Assembly (NCBI GenBank): GCA_963764685.1 | Contig: CAVXTT010000007.1 | Span: forward strand, 4,397-68,396 | Direction: 5' to 3' | From: CAVXTT01 sp963764685 | GTDB taxonomy: Bacteria > Bacteroidota > Ignavibacteria > Ignavibacteriales > Ignavibacteriaceae | DNA: 64,000 nt | Shown: positions 1-10,527 of the stretch, piece after piece | Layout of the letters: the number at the start of each line of letters is the position of its first letter | How positions within the stretch are numbered: the first letter of the stretch is position 1 | Notes under the pieces: model-generated | What the model saw: the letters and a program-made list of their open reading frames with translations, nothing else | What the model was told of the DNA's origin: nothing | Databases searched by the model: none | Program-made: the position numbers and the translations under genes

Positions 1-426
1 TAAATACCTGGCTGCATCTCCTAATGCATAGCCTGTATTTGCATCATAGAACGCGATGTACCATAATGTAGAAGTAAGGCCTGAATTCTGCTGGGTCCAG
101 GTAAGTCCTCCGTCGGTTGTTTTGCATAATAAGCCCCCCGTACCGCAGAAGTAGCCAATATTACCATCTACAAAATCTGCTTCATATATGCTCCTGTTGC
201 CGTTCAGGGAATCTGGAAATGATACTGTCCAGGATGCGCCTGAATTAGTTGAGCGAAGGACCGTGCTGTAGTCGCCGAATAATAGATAATTACCATTAGG
301 CAGGATTATTGCATCATTTATTCCCTGACCTGTAGGCTGTGCGTGAAGCCACTGCCAATCAAAAACCTGAGAGTTAGAAGTTGAGTATAATATGAGCGAA
401 ATAAGGAAAGTTAAGAAGCGTTTCAT
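1..426 (-). CDS. Secreted Asp-box/Ycf48-like repeat protein, N-terminal part (cut by window edge)
   Basis: The reading frame starts at ATG 426-424 and stays open to base 1, so only the first 142 residues are visible. Residues 1-20 (MKRFLTFLISLILYSTSNSQ) form a signal peptide. The rest shows repeats of the Asp-box type, with RSTNSGASWT and KTTDGGLTWT, as in BNR/Ycf48-like beta-propellers. The same style is seen in the 62.4-63.9 kb gene, which ends in a type IX secretion domain, so this protein is probably exported too. Its C-terminus lies outside the window. It is divergent from the SRPBCC gene at 727. The substrate or partner is unknown. Confidence 0.8.
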   Translation of the reverse strand, partial: MKRFLTFLISLILYSTSNSQVFDWQWLHAQPTGQGINDAIILPNGNYLLFGDYSTVLRSTNSGASWTVSFPDSLNGNRSIYEADFVDGNIGYFCGTGGLLCKTTDGGLTWTQQNSGLTSTLWYIAFYDANTGYALGDAARYL

Positions 427-726
427 CTATTCACCTTTAAACTGTAGAATATTAGAATTAAATTATATTATCCGGCAAACAGATGCAATAAAAATTACAG
501 GATCGGCTATCACACCGTATTATTTTCTTCAATTCTGCCTTTAAATAATTCATAAATTCTATTACATTAAAAACGGAATTTTACGGCTCAGGTAAAATAT
601 CCACTCAGTACAAAAGTCCTTACTTAAACCAAATTATATAATTATTAAAGCAACAATTCTTTCTAATCCTTTAAACAGGGATAATGAATGGGTTGAAATT
701 TATTTAACATTAAGAAAGGTACACTT
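427..726. other. Intergenic region between divergent genes
   Basis: 300 AT-rich bases separate the two divergently transcribed genes. The promoters of both must lie here. I see no clear repeat, RNA or operator. A short purine-rich AAGAAAGG just before 727 can serve as the ribosome-binding site of the next gene. Confidence 0.4.
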
Positions 727-1236
727 ATGGATAAAGCAAAGAAAAATGGAAACGCACTCATAATTACACGCTATTTTAATGCTCCCCGTGAAATAGTATG
801 GAAAGCCTGGAAAGATGAAGACCTCTATATGAAATGGTGGGGTCCGAAAAATTTTACCTGTCCTTATGCCTCCATAGATTTCAGGAAGGGGGGAAAATAT
901 CTCAGTTGTATGCGCGGCCCAGACGGGACAGAATATTGGGGTACAGGTACATATAAAGAAATTGAGGAACCACATAGAATAGTTGCAAGCGATAGCTTTT
1001 CAAATAAGCAGGGGAAAGTAGTTCCCGCATCCGAATATGGTATGACCGGAGATTTTCCTCTTGAAATGCTGGTGAAATTTACATTTGAGGAAGAAGGGAA
1101 CGGGACAAGGTTCACACTTGAACATATAGGACTGCCTGAAGGTGAAATACAGGAGATGACGCGTAACGGATGGAATGAATCATTCGATAAGCTTGATGCG
1201 CTGCTTACTGAAGTAACTGCTGACAAAGAAAGATAA
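727..1236 (+). CDS. SRPBCC (AHSA1-like) domain protein
   Basis: 169 residues with the layout of the AHSA1/SRPBCC family. There is an N-terminal TRYFNAPREIVWKAW helix-entry motif, the MKWWGPKNFT segment, GTYKEIEEPHRIV in the middle, and the C-terminal helix with GWNESFDKLDALL. These are the hallmarks of small START-like helix-grip proteins, many of which bind a hydrophobic ligand or are annotated as Hsp90 ATPase activator homologues. No signal peptide, so cytoplasmic. AAGAAAGG stands 8 bases before the ATG. The VOC gene follows after 43 bases and the pair probably forms one transcript ending at the terminator near 1730. The exact ligand cannot be read from the sequence. Confidence 0.85.
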   Translation: MDKAKKNGNALIITRYFNAPREIVWKAWKDEDLYMKWWGPKNFTCPYASIDFRKGGKYLSCMRGPDGTEYWGTGTYKEIEEPHRIVASDSFSNKQGKVVPASEYGMTGDFPLEMLVKFTFEEEGNGTRFTLEHIGLPEGEIQEMTRNGWNESFDKLDALLTEVTADKER

Positions 1237-1279
1237 TTAACAATAATCTTATAAAATATATATTGGAAAGGAGTTCTCA

Positions 1280-1711
1280 ATGGCCTCGCATATGAATCCC
1301 TATCTTAATTTTAATGGAAATGCCGAAGAAGCATTTAATTTTTATAAATCTGTCTTCGGCGGTGAATTTAAAATGGTGCAGCGTTTTAAGGAAGTACCGG
1401 GATCAGAAAAATATTCCGCGGCTGAAGGAGATAAAATAATGCACATCAGTCTCCCGATCGGTAATGGAAATTTTTTAATGGCAAGCGATGCACTTGAATC
1501 TATGGGACAAAAGGTAAATCCCGGAAATAATTTCTATATTTCATTAGAAGCCGACAATAAGGAGGAGGCAAAGAAATTATTCAATGGTCTTTCATCCGGA
1601 GGGAAAATTGAAATGCCGCTTGAAGACACATTCTGGGGTGCATATTTCGGAATGTTAAAAGATAAATTCGGCATAAAGTGGATGATAAGTCATACTTATC
1701 CTCAAAAATAA
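1280..1711 (+). CDS. VOC-superfamily protein, PhnB-like
   Basis: 143 residues matching the PhnB/3-demethylubiquinone-methyltransferase-like branch of the glyoxalase/bleomycin-resistance (VOC) superfamily. It starts with NPYLNFNGNAEEAFNFYKSVFGGEF. It continues with KIMHISLPIGNGNFLMASD, then EADNKEEAKKLFNGLSSGG, and ends with WGAYFGMLKDKFGIKWMI, all typical of that branch. GGAAAGGAG precedes the start. Cytoplasmic. Such proteins often sit beside AHSA1-type genes, as here. The catalytic role is unknown for most members and I do not assign one. Confidence 0.88.
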   Translation: MASHMNPYLNFNGNAEEAFNFYKSVFGGEFKMVQRFKEVPGSEKYSAAEGDKIMHISLPIGNGNFLMASDALESMGQKVNPGNNFYISLEADNKEEAKKLFNGLSSGGKIEMPLEDTFWGAYFGMLKDKFGIKWMISHTYPQK

Positions 1712-1726
1712 AATAAATTATTATGT

Positions 1727-1755
1727 AAGGGCCGGTTTTTGCCGGCCTTTTTTTT
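1727..1755 (+). terminator. Rho-independent terminator
   Basis: GGCCGG (1730-1735) pairs with CCGGCC (1742-1747) around a TTTTTG loop. The stem is extended by an A-rich foot pairing with the T-run, and eight T follow. It ends the SRPBCC-VOC unit. Confidence 0.9.
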
Positions 1756-1770
1756 AAGCTAAATTTGCTG

Positions 1771-2854
1771 ATGACTTCTAATGATGTTGTTACCATCCGG
1801 TTATTAAACCAGCAGCTTACATCTTCAAAATTTGAAAAACCTGAAGATCTTGTTTCCTGGATGGGGGCTCTACAGGCACAGGATTTTCCGATGGCACGGT
1901 GGGCTGTTGGTTTACGTCTGCCCGGTTCTGATGAATCAAAAATAATAAAAGCATTAGATGATGGAAAAATAATCAGAACCCACGTTTTAAGACCAACCTG
2001 GCATCTGGTTTCTTCAGAGGACATATACTGGATGCTTCAGTTAACTGCTCCGAATATTTTTAGATCAATGAAATCAAGACATCAAACACTCGGCATTTCA
2101 AATAATATTCTTAAAAAAAGTAACCAGCTAATAGAAAAATTACTTGAAACAGATGAATTTGTCACCAGGGAAGAGATTATTCAGCAGTGGAGGAGCAATA
2201 AAATTCCAACTGATGAGAACAGGGCAGCCCATCTTTTATTCAGCGCAGAATTGGAAGGACTGATCTGCAGCGGTAAAATAAAAAATAACCGGCAGACTTA
2301 CTCGCTGCTTGAGAGAAGGGTGAAAAGGAAAAAAACAATAAGCAGGGAAGAGGCACTCATAAAACTTGCAGAGAAGTATTTTCAAAGTCATTCTCCTGCA
2401 TCAATATCAGATTTTATCTGGTGGTCGGGTTTAACTGCTAAAGATGCAAGAACTGCTGTTGAACTAGTCCGGCTCAAAACTTATTCGTGAAAAAATAAAT
2501 AATATCGATTATTATTTGTCGGGCGATAGACCGCTTTCATAAAAAAATCCCTAAAGTAATCCTGCTGCCTGCCTATGATGAGTTTATTATCAGTTATAAA
2601 GAGAGAAGCCATACTTTAAATTCTGATGGATATAAGAAAGTTATTTCGAATAAATGGGATTATTCAGACCTGTAGTGTTAATAAGAGGGAAAGCCGCAGG
2701 GATATGGAAAAGATCCCTAAATAAAAATGATATCACAATTGAGATCAGCCTATTTCAACTTCCTGACGAACGGACAAAAAAACTAATAGACCTTGCAGCT
2801 GCAAGGTACAGCAGGTATTTAAATCAAGAAGTGAGTTTGAAGTATGTTAGATAA
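1771..2854 (+). pseudogene. Winged-helix DNA-binding domain protein (HTH_42 family), frameshifted
   Basis: The first 239 residues match the winged-helix/AlkZ-like family: QDFPMARWAVGLRLPG, then RTHVLRPTWHLV, then FIWWSGLTAKDAR. These proteins are usually about 350-400 residues. The frame breaks near 2476 (one extra A in AAAA; the shifted frame reads KLIREKINNIDYYLSG). It breaks again near 2540, where the next frame reads KKIPKVILLPAYDEFIISY. A third break near 2660 leads into FRPVVLIRGKAAGIWKR and the natural C-terminus at 2854. All pieces are in order and well conserved, so the gene is either freshly broken or mis-sequenced. The ATG at 1771 is preferred over a TTG six bases upstream. AlkZ-like members are DNA glycosylases, but the function of this branch is not certain. 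Confidence 0.75.
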
Positions 2855-2870
2855 GAGCCGCAGTATACAT

Positions 2871-3392
2871 TTATTTGATTTTATAAACAGCCCACACCTC
2901 ACAATTTAGTGAATGTGGATCCTGAGGATATTCTTCGCGGGCTCTGCTCTTAAATTCATATGCTTCATCAATTCCGGTTAGTAAAGCATATTCATTTAGT
3001 TTCAAATTCACAATTCTTAACTTTTCACCTCCCCAATTCGTCAACAATGATACTGAATTATAGCCGTCAAGAATATCATATCCGACCAGATAATGTGCAG
3101 CGGTAATCTCTTCAGAAACCAGCCGGGGATCTTCAATTACTCCAACAATTTCACCATCCGGGTATAAGGGTTTGATTTTTAGTGCATAAGCAAGATTTGT
3201 AATTAAGTGAATTTTATAATCTTCATTTACACAATTCGCCCAATCCTCTTTTGAGGAGGGACTAAATAAACTAGGGCGATTTATACCGTCGATGGAACAA
3301 TATTCCCGGCAATTAGTTATTCCGGCCCATTCTGCATAACGGGTCCAATCATTACTTCCCGGTCCGAATTTCTTAACAATTATGTAGTTCAT
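2871..3392 (-). CDS. Conserved hypothetical protein, 173 aa
   Basis: I do not recognise this family. The protein has no signal peptide and no membrane segment. It contains four cysteines, two of them in NCREYC near residue 27, and a central stretch EITAAHYLVGYDILDGYNSVSLLTNWGG. Composition and codon use resemble the neighbouring genes, so it is probably a real cytoplasmic protein. It converges on the broken winged-helix gene with only 16 bases between them, and it is divergent from the large secreted protein at 3545. Confidence 0.6.
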   Translation of the reverse strand: MNYIIVKKFGPGSNDWTRYAEWAGITNCREYCSIDGINRPSLFSPSSKEDWANCVNEDYKIHLITNLAYALKIKPLYPDGEIVGVIEDPRLVSEEITAAHYLVGYDILDGYNSVSLLTNWGGEKLRIVNLKLNEYALLTGIDEAYEFKSRAREEYPQDPHSLNCEVWAVYKIK

Positions 3393-3544
3393 ATTATAAA
3401 TTTATCAAGTTTAATACCGGGAGCTCTTTTGTAAATTAGTACATTAAAAAGTAACTTTTCAGTATAGCTAAAAAACATCTTTGTTTTAATTCAGAAATTT
3501 ATTAAAAACCCGCACATTTCTGATAAATATAGCCCCGTTACACT

Positions 3545-6269
3545 ATGAAAAAAAATATTCTTCTCTCCTTTTTACTGCTGTCTGTACTACCTGCCCCAGC
3601 CCAGGTAAAATATATGGATAAACTGCTCGACAACAGTGTTTATGACAACGCACCGGAGGAAATTAAACATTCCAAAGCATTCATCAGGGAGTGGGTATTT
3701 TTTGATGAGAGAGCTTATCCCAACGGGTATATTCCTGCAGATGCCTATAAGAAGGCGATGGATCAAAAACTGCAGATGAAAACCGATAATGATAATCCGG
3801 AAGCAGTTACCTGGACAAGCCTTGGTCCCACACCGGGGTATTATTCAAGTTATGGAAATATTTCTTCAAGAATAGTTACAGGGGCCTACAATCCTTCAAA
3901 CCCGAATATTATTTATATAGGTCCTGCCTGCGGAGGAGTATGGAAAACCACAGACGGCGGAACAAACTGGCAGCCCTTGACAGATAACCAGGTGTCGTTA
4001 TCTATGGGTGCTATAGCAATCGATCCTGTAAATCCATCAATTATTTATGCGGGAACAGGAGAGGCGACTTACAGCGGTGCATCCTATTACGGCAGAGGTT
4101 TATTAAAATCAACTGACGCCGGGGCAACCTGGACAAATATAACTTCCGGACTTCCTTCTTCCTCATATTTTTCAAGAATAGTTATTCGCCCGGGAACCAC
4201 TTCATACCTGCTTGCTGCTTTAGGGAATAGCGGATTGTATAGAAGCACAAATTCAGGAGTTAACTGGACACAGGCGGTAAGCGGCAGATGCGATGATGTA
4301 ATTTTTACTCCCGGGGGGGATACAGCTTTTATAGTTGGTTCCGGTTCATTGTTCAAGAGATCAGTAGATGGCGGAGCTACTTTTGCTACATTTGGAAGCA
4401 GCGGATTGCCTACAGGGTCGCGAACTCATTTTGACCTCTGTGCATCAGCAACTTCGATAATGTATGCAGCGGTTTATACATCAACGACATTTACAGTTCA
4501 TAAATCCACGAATAAAGGATTAAACTGGGTACAAGTTTCATCCGGAACCAATTTTTCAGGTTCACAGGCCTGGTATGATATGTATCTGAGGGTCAATCCC
4601 CAAAACTCTAATCAAGTATTTGTCGGCACAATTGACATATTCCGAAGTACAGACGGCGGAACAACTTTTTCCAATATAACAAATGGCTACAGCGGAGGTA
4701 ATGTTCACGTCGATCAGCATTTTCTGTTTTTTCATCCCACTAATCCTAACACTATAATTGCAGTGAATGACGGGGGCATTTACAGAAGTACTAACTCTGG
4801 GACATCCTTCACAAATCTGAATCAGAATTTAACGTTAACTCAATTTTATAGAATAACAGCAAGTCCTTTCACCCCTTCCAGAATTTTAGGAGGCACACAG
4901 GATAACGGCACACAACAAACTTATTCTGCAATAAACTGGGCTGCCGCCTTTGGCGGGGACGGAGGTGAAGTTGCCTTTAATCCGTATAACCAGAATTACA
5001 TTATTGGCGAAACACAGAACGGCGGTTTAATGAGAACCACTAACGGGGGAACTTCCTGGTCTTCAGCAACAGGAGGGATTGTAACAACTGAAAATGTTAC
5101 CTGGGTTGCCCCGATAATTGCACATCCTGTTTTATCCGGATATTTTTATACAGCACGGCAAAAGGTCTACCGTAGTACAGATAACGGTGGAAGCTGGACA
5201 GCTATATCCGGTGATTTATATGGCACAAATGCTGTTCGTGAAATGTGTATCTCTCCTTCTAATCCTAATATTATATGTGCGTCTTCAACTTCCAAAGTAT
5301 TTAAATCAACAGACGGCGGTGCAACATTTACAAATATCAGTACCGGGCTGTCCTCGAATACCGTAAGTTCAATTTACATTCACCCCGACAGCTCAAATGT
5401 TATGCTTGTAACTTTCCTCGGATTCGGCGGAGCTAAAGTCTATAAAACCACAAATGGCGGTACAACCTGGTTCAGTATTGCAGGGAATCTTCCTGACACA
5501 CCCATTAGCGACATTTTAATTTATACAGAAGATATTTTTCATCCTTCTACATACTTTGTTGCTACTGATATAGGAGTATTTGTAACTCGCAATAACGGCT
5601 CAACTTGGACAGACCTGGATGATCAGCTTCCAAATACAGTTATTAAACACCTGGATTATTCCCCATCAACTCATAAACTTCGCGCAGGCACTCACGGAAG
5701 GGGCGTATTCGAAGCTTACATTGATTATTATCTTTCCTCAGCGCAATTAACAATTAAGGCTCTTGTTGAAGGACTTTATAATGGTTCGGTAATGGTCCCG
5801 GATACAATCACAGTCGAGCTGCGGAATACAATATCACCATTTGCTCTGGTTGATCAGGGAAAAGCATTCTTAAATAACACGGGACTAGGAACAGCAGTTT
5901 TTGCCAATGTTATTAATGAGACCCCTTATTATATTGTTTTGAAACATAGAAATTCAATAGAGACGTGGAGCTCTTCCGGGCAGGCATTTTCAGGTGGTTC
6001 CCTGAGCTATGATTTTACAACCGGATCAGGCAAGGCATATGGAAATAATATGAATTATCTTTATGGGCAAATGGTGTTTATTCAGCGGCGATGTTAATCA
6101 GGACCAGATTATTGATCTGAAGGATATGACGATGGTCGATAATGCAATCCATAATTCGGCATCTGGTTATGTAGTTACAGATGTAAATGGTGACGGTATT
6201 GTAAATTTCGATGATATAGTAATTGTTAATCTTAACTCGTCAATTTTTACTCAGTCAAAAAAGCCATAA
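3545..6269 (+). CDS. Large secreted Asp-box (VPS10/BNR-like) protein with C-terminal dockerin-like repeats; one frameshift
   Basis: MKKNILLSFLLLSVLPAPAQ is a signal peptide. Residues about 80-730 carry many Asp-box repeats of the form KTTDGGTNW, KSTDAGATW, RSTDGGTTF, which build beta-propellers in sortilin-like and sialidase-like proteins. After a short beta-rich region the frame shifts at the GGG of 6065-6067. Removing one G joins YG to KWCLFSGDVNQDQIIDLKDM and VVTDVNGDGIVNFDDI, two calcium-binding dockerin-like loops that form the usual end of such proteins in Ignavibacteria. Full length is about 907 residues. There is no NPFNP sorting domain; the dockerin-like end takes its place. Exported, probably surface-attached or released; ligand unknown. 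Confidence 0.85.
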
Positions 6270-6291
6270 AAGATTCATCAGATTAAATTGA

Positions 6292-6313
6292 GGGGGCTGA
6301 TCTCTCAGCCCCC
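6292..6313. terminator. Hairpin terminator between convergent genes
   Basis: GGGGGCTGA (6292-6300) pairs perfectly with TCAGCCCCC (6305-6313) over a four-base loop. It sits between the end of the secreted protein at 6269 and the end of the mannosidase at 6322, so it can serve both strands. T-runs are short on both sides. Confidence 0.75.
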
Positions 6314-6321
6314 GTTCTTCC

Positions 6322-9300
6322 TTAAAATTTCACTCTTATAGTTTTTACTGAGTTCTTTGGAATACCTATTCTGATCTTGTTTGATTCAAATGGTATCTCT
6401 TTCTCATCCACTTCAATAAAATTAGTCTCAATAACCTGTTTTGGAACAGCCGGCAGAGTTATTATGGCTTCCTCATCTTTCCCTTTTGATTCATACAATT
6501 GAATAATCCAATCTTCAGAATTAAAAGCCCTTTTAATTGTTGACAGGATTATACCATCACCATCTACTTGTACAAATGAATTCTGAGCAGGCAGATCACC
6601 ATCGTGAATATCCAGTCATTACAGCTATTAAAGGATGATTGAATTCGTATCCTTTTCTTACCGTGTTGGCGTCCTTCCAGTTACCTTTGTGCGGATATAA
6701 AGAATATTCTATCGAATGAGTTCCCATATCAGTAGTTGGATCAGGCCATTTGGGGGATCTTAAAAGTGATAATCTCATTACATTATCTTTAATATCATAC
6801 CCGTATTTAGAATTGTTCAGCAGACTTACACCATAATTGTTATCTGAAAGATCAGCCCAATTTTGGGCTGCAACTTCATACTTTGCTTTTTCCCAGCTTG
6901 TTTCTCTTTTTGTTGATCTCGTTATACTGCCGTAGGGAATTTCATAAGTGGCAATATTATTATTTACAGAAACAGGGAAAGCCACCTTTAACATTGTATG
7001 GGTTTCCCACCAGTCGGCAGAAGTCTTGAAATCTATCCTGTCGATTCCGTTATATAAAATTATATCCTGCGTAAAGAAAGAAGAAGGGAAATTAGGTGTA
7101 GGGAAATCTTTTACTACTCCCGGCTTTAAATATTCCCTGGTTAATCTTACTACTTTTCTGACTGCTCCGTTTTCTACAAGTTCGGCTTTTATAAATCTTG
7201 ATGGATACTCAACACCGGTAAACCTAAATTCCAGGCATCCCAGGCAGTCGGCTGATCCTCCAGCAGCATCAGCTGGTTTCCGTTGTCAGACAGGATTTCT
7301 TTTTTATTCATCTTATCATAAATGCTTTTTACCCAGCCGGATGCCGTATCAATATTTACTATAAAGAATTCATTTTCAAATTGTGATACTGCTGCAGTCT
7401 GAGACTTCTGCATTTCATTTTTTTCTTCTTTAAGCACATAAGTTTTATAGCCTAAGGAAGGCACCCCTTCTGCTTTGAAAATTATTTGATTATTAAACCT
7501 GTCCTGAGCTATCATCTGGCTTTGAATAATATTTCCATCAAGGTCATAAACATTATAATTTGCTGCATCCCCTTCAGGCAGGTTGAATTTAACAATATCA
7601 GATCTTTCCCAGCTCAAAGGATTATAAACTACAAGAGGTTTTCCATCCTCAACATCTTCGGTATTTATATTATTATTTATATTCGTTAAGGCATTCCCAA
7701 GTACGAAATTGCCGGCTGTTTCTGCATCTTTATATGTCTCTTCAGCATCAATGTAAACTTCCCTTATACTTGATCCCGGCAGAATATCGTGGAACTGGTT
7801 AAACATTACTTTCTCCCACGCATAATCGATATTTGAAACATCATAGCTTCCGCCATATAGCTTAGAGAAGGAGGAAAACTTTTCTGCATTGGTTAAAAGG
7901 ACTTCACAATTCCTGTTATGTTTTTTGATGTCGGAATGTGATGTTAAAGTTCCCTGGTGATATTCAAGATAAAGTTCATCATTCCAGGTGGGAATAGCTT
8001 TAAGGTCCTGGCTCTTCATCCAATCAAGGTATTGCGATGCAGTTCCATATTCAATTTGAGGATAAATATCGAGCGTTTTCAGATGTTCAATCCTGTCGAT
8101 CATATCAATTGAAGGTCCTCCGCCATGGTCTCCAATTCCAAAAAGCACAAGCATATTTGTGAAGCCGGTATTAGCCTCATACTGCCTTAGCCAGTCAACT
8201 AACTGAAACGCCTGGGTAATTGTGTTTACATAATCGAAAGGAAAGTAGGAGAGGATCTTAGAGCCATCCGGGGATTCCCACCAGAATACCCTGTAAGGAA
8301 AAACATTGGTTTCATTCCATCCGATTTTTTGAGTAATGAAACGCATCTATACCGGATTTCTTATAAAACATCGGCATATTCCAGTTGTATCCGAAAGAAT
8401 CGGGATTCCAGCCTATCTTTATATCAAGTCCGAATTTCTTATTAAAATAATTTTTTGCATAAAGGAGCTGGCGCATCCAGGAAACTCCTGAAGGGATATT
8501 GCAGTCCGGCTCTATCCACATTCCGCCTGTAATTTCCCACCTGCCTTCTTTAATCCGCTGTTTGATCTGGTTAAAGACCTCCGGATAAAGGTCTTCCATC
8601 CATTTATAATATTGTGCAGCGCTCTGTGTATAAGTAAAATCAGGACGGGCTTCCATAATATTAAATACGGACGAAAATGTATTTTTACATACTTCGATCG
8701 TTTCAATTTCCCTCCATAACCAGGCTGCATCTATGTGTGCATTAGATGCAAAATAGAGAGTGAACTTTTTTGCAAACTGTTTTACAGGATCAAGCTTAAT
8801 CCTTACTTCATCAACAGATTTTTCGAACTTGTTTATGTCCCCCTTTTGTAATGCTTTAATATCAACCTCAAGACTCAGGTCCTGCAGCAGTTGATTTAAT
8901 TTTTCCTTTTCGCTTTTATCCATTGTTGAGTTATCAGTTCCCGGATCAACTTTAACCCTGGCATTTGTCTGATAGGTATCGAAACTTAAAAGTTTCTGTC
9001 CTGTCCTGAGACTCATACTAAAATCATTGATTTTCTCTCTCAGGGGCTTTGGCTGCCTCAACTTCAAGCTGGGCATTAATGATTCTTAAAGGTCCGCCTG
9101 TATTTATTGCTTTTATTGCAACGAGGAATTTATCTCCCGGTTTTCCGTTTTCAGTAAGAATAAATTCTCCGTCCCACGGGAAGTATCCCTTGCTCTCTCC
9201 ATTGATCCACAGGTAACCGAAATCATCGACGGAGACGAGCAATTTTATTTTTCCTGTAACGGGAGTACCAAGAAAAGTTTTAGGAAGGACAATTTCCTTT

Positions 9301-9546
9301 CGGAGCCAGCAGGAATCAAACTTACTTCTTTCATCCAGAGCTAATCGTCTTCCATTGTGAATCATCGAATTTAATATCGTAGGGATTTCCTTCGAACTTT
9401 GTACCGGCCGACAGATTTTCACTTATCTTCCAGTCGCTGAAAGTAAAGTTGCCAAGTTCCTCCAGCTGCTTTGCCAGTTTATCAACATTACTCTGAGAGA
9501 AGACTGCCAGCTGAGAAAACATTACGAATGCGAATAAGTATTTCAT
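6322..9546 (-). pseudogene. Secreted alpha-mannosidase, GH38 family, with five frameshifts
   Basis: Pieced together, the gene gives about 1070 residues, the normal size of Bacteroidota GH38 enzymes. It starts with a signal peptide (MKYLFAFVMFSQLAVFSQS). The catalytic domain keeps the zinc-site motif NAHIDAAWLW, the nucleophile region IGWNPDSFGYNWNMP and GDHGGG; the C-terminal domain ends in IGIPKNSVKTIRVKF. Frame breaks lie near 9338, 9049, 8340, 7221 and 6600. Each is repaired by adding or removing one base, usually in a run of two to four identical bases, and every catalytic motif survives. So it is either very recently broken or a sequence artefact. Start is 20 bases after the permease stop: last gene of the sugar ABC operon. 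The enzyme would release mannose from alpha-mannosides in the periplasm. Confidence 0.85.
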
Positions 9547-9566
9547 AACAGACCTGTTTTTTAAGA

Positions 9567-10527
9567 TTATTTTTTTCTGAGCTGATCTATAAGAACAGCT
9601 AATAGTATTACAAATCCAACAACTACCTGCTGAACATAAGATCCCACATCTAATAAGTTCAAACCATTCCTTAAAACGGCAATTAACATAGAACCTATAA
9701 AAGTTCCGATTATTGTACCTCTCCCCCCGAATAAACTTGTTCCGCCGACAACAACAGCTGCAATAACATCCAGTTCATAGCTAAGACCGGCATTCGGCTG
9801 TCCCGAGTTTATTCTCGAAGCCAGCAATATTCCGCTTAATGCAGACAGGACTCCTGAGATAATATAAACTGAAATTAAAATGAAGTTTGTATTTATTCCT
9901 GCCAGTCTTGCAGCTTCTAACTTTCCGCCTGCTGCATAAACATATCGTCCGAATCTTGTTTTTGTTAATACTATGTGGGATGAAACAAAAACCAGAATCA
10001 TAAGCAGGGTGGGGAAAGGAACACCTAAGATCCTACCGCCTCCCAGAAAACTAAATGCTTCGGGGAGTTCCCAAATGGGTCTTCCTTCTGTATAAACAAA
10101 AGCCGCCCCACTCCAGATAGTCATTAAAGCAAGTGTAACAATAAATGGAGTTATATTAAATTTTGTTACAAAGATCCCTGCAATAAATCCGGAGAATGAT
10201 CCGAAGAGTATACCTGCAGTGATTCCCAGGTAACAATGACCAGACGGGATTGATATCGAGTTTAAGCAGGCTAGTGGTAATTATTCCTGCAAATGCTACT
10301 ATCGAGCCCACCGAAAGATCTATACCTGCAGTAAGAATTACAAATGTCATTCCTGCAGCTATAATTGCAGTTATCGAAGCCTGCAGTGAGATATTTAATA
10401 TATTGTCGGTAGTTAAAAAGTATGGAGAGACCTGAGAGAAGATGATAATCTCCAGAATTAGGACAGCTGCAATACTAAAATCGGTAAATAGTGATTTCAG
10501 TTTTATTTCTTTGTAACCCATTACCAT
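9567..10527 (-). CDS. Sugar ABC transporter permease (RbsC/MglC type), one frameshift
   Basis: A hydrophobic protein of about 320 residues of the BPD_transp_2 family. It has the signature AAGMTFVILTAGIDLSVGS in the N-terminal half and AAVVVGGTSLFGGRGTIIGT in the C-terminal half. These are hallmarks of the permeases of ribose, galactose, xylose and autoinducer-2 type importers. One extra C near 10227 breaks the frame; removing it joins PVWSLL to LGITAGILFGSFSGFIAG. Its ATG follows the ATPase stop directly (TAA then ATG), which implies translational coupling. It forms the membrane channel with the ATPase at 10528 and receives sugar from the binding protein at 12032. The substrate is unproven; the mannosidase next door suggests mannose or a mannoside. 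Confidence 0.88.

Noticed and set aside
5118..5366. Plus-strand frame of 82 codons within the large secreted protein
   Set aside because: Out-of-frame shadow of the Asp-box protein, which reads through without interruption here.
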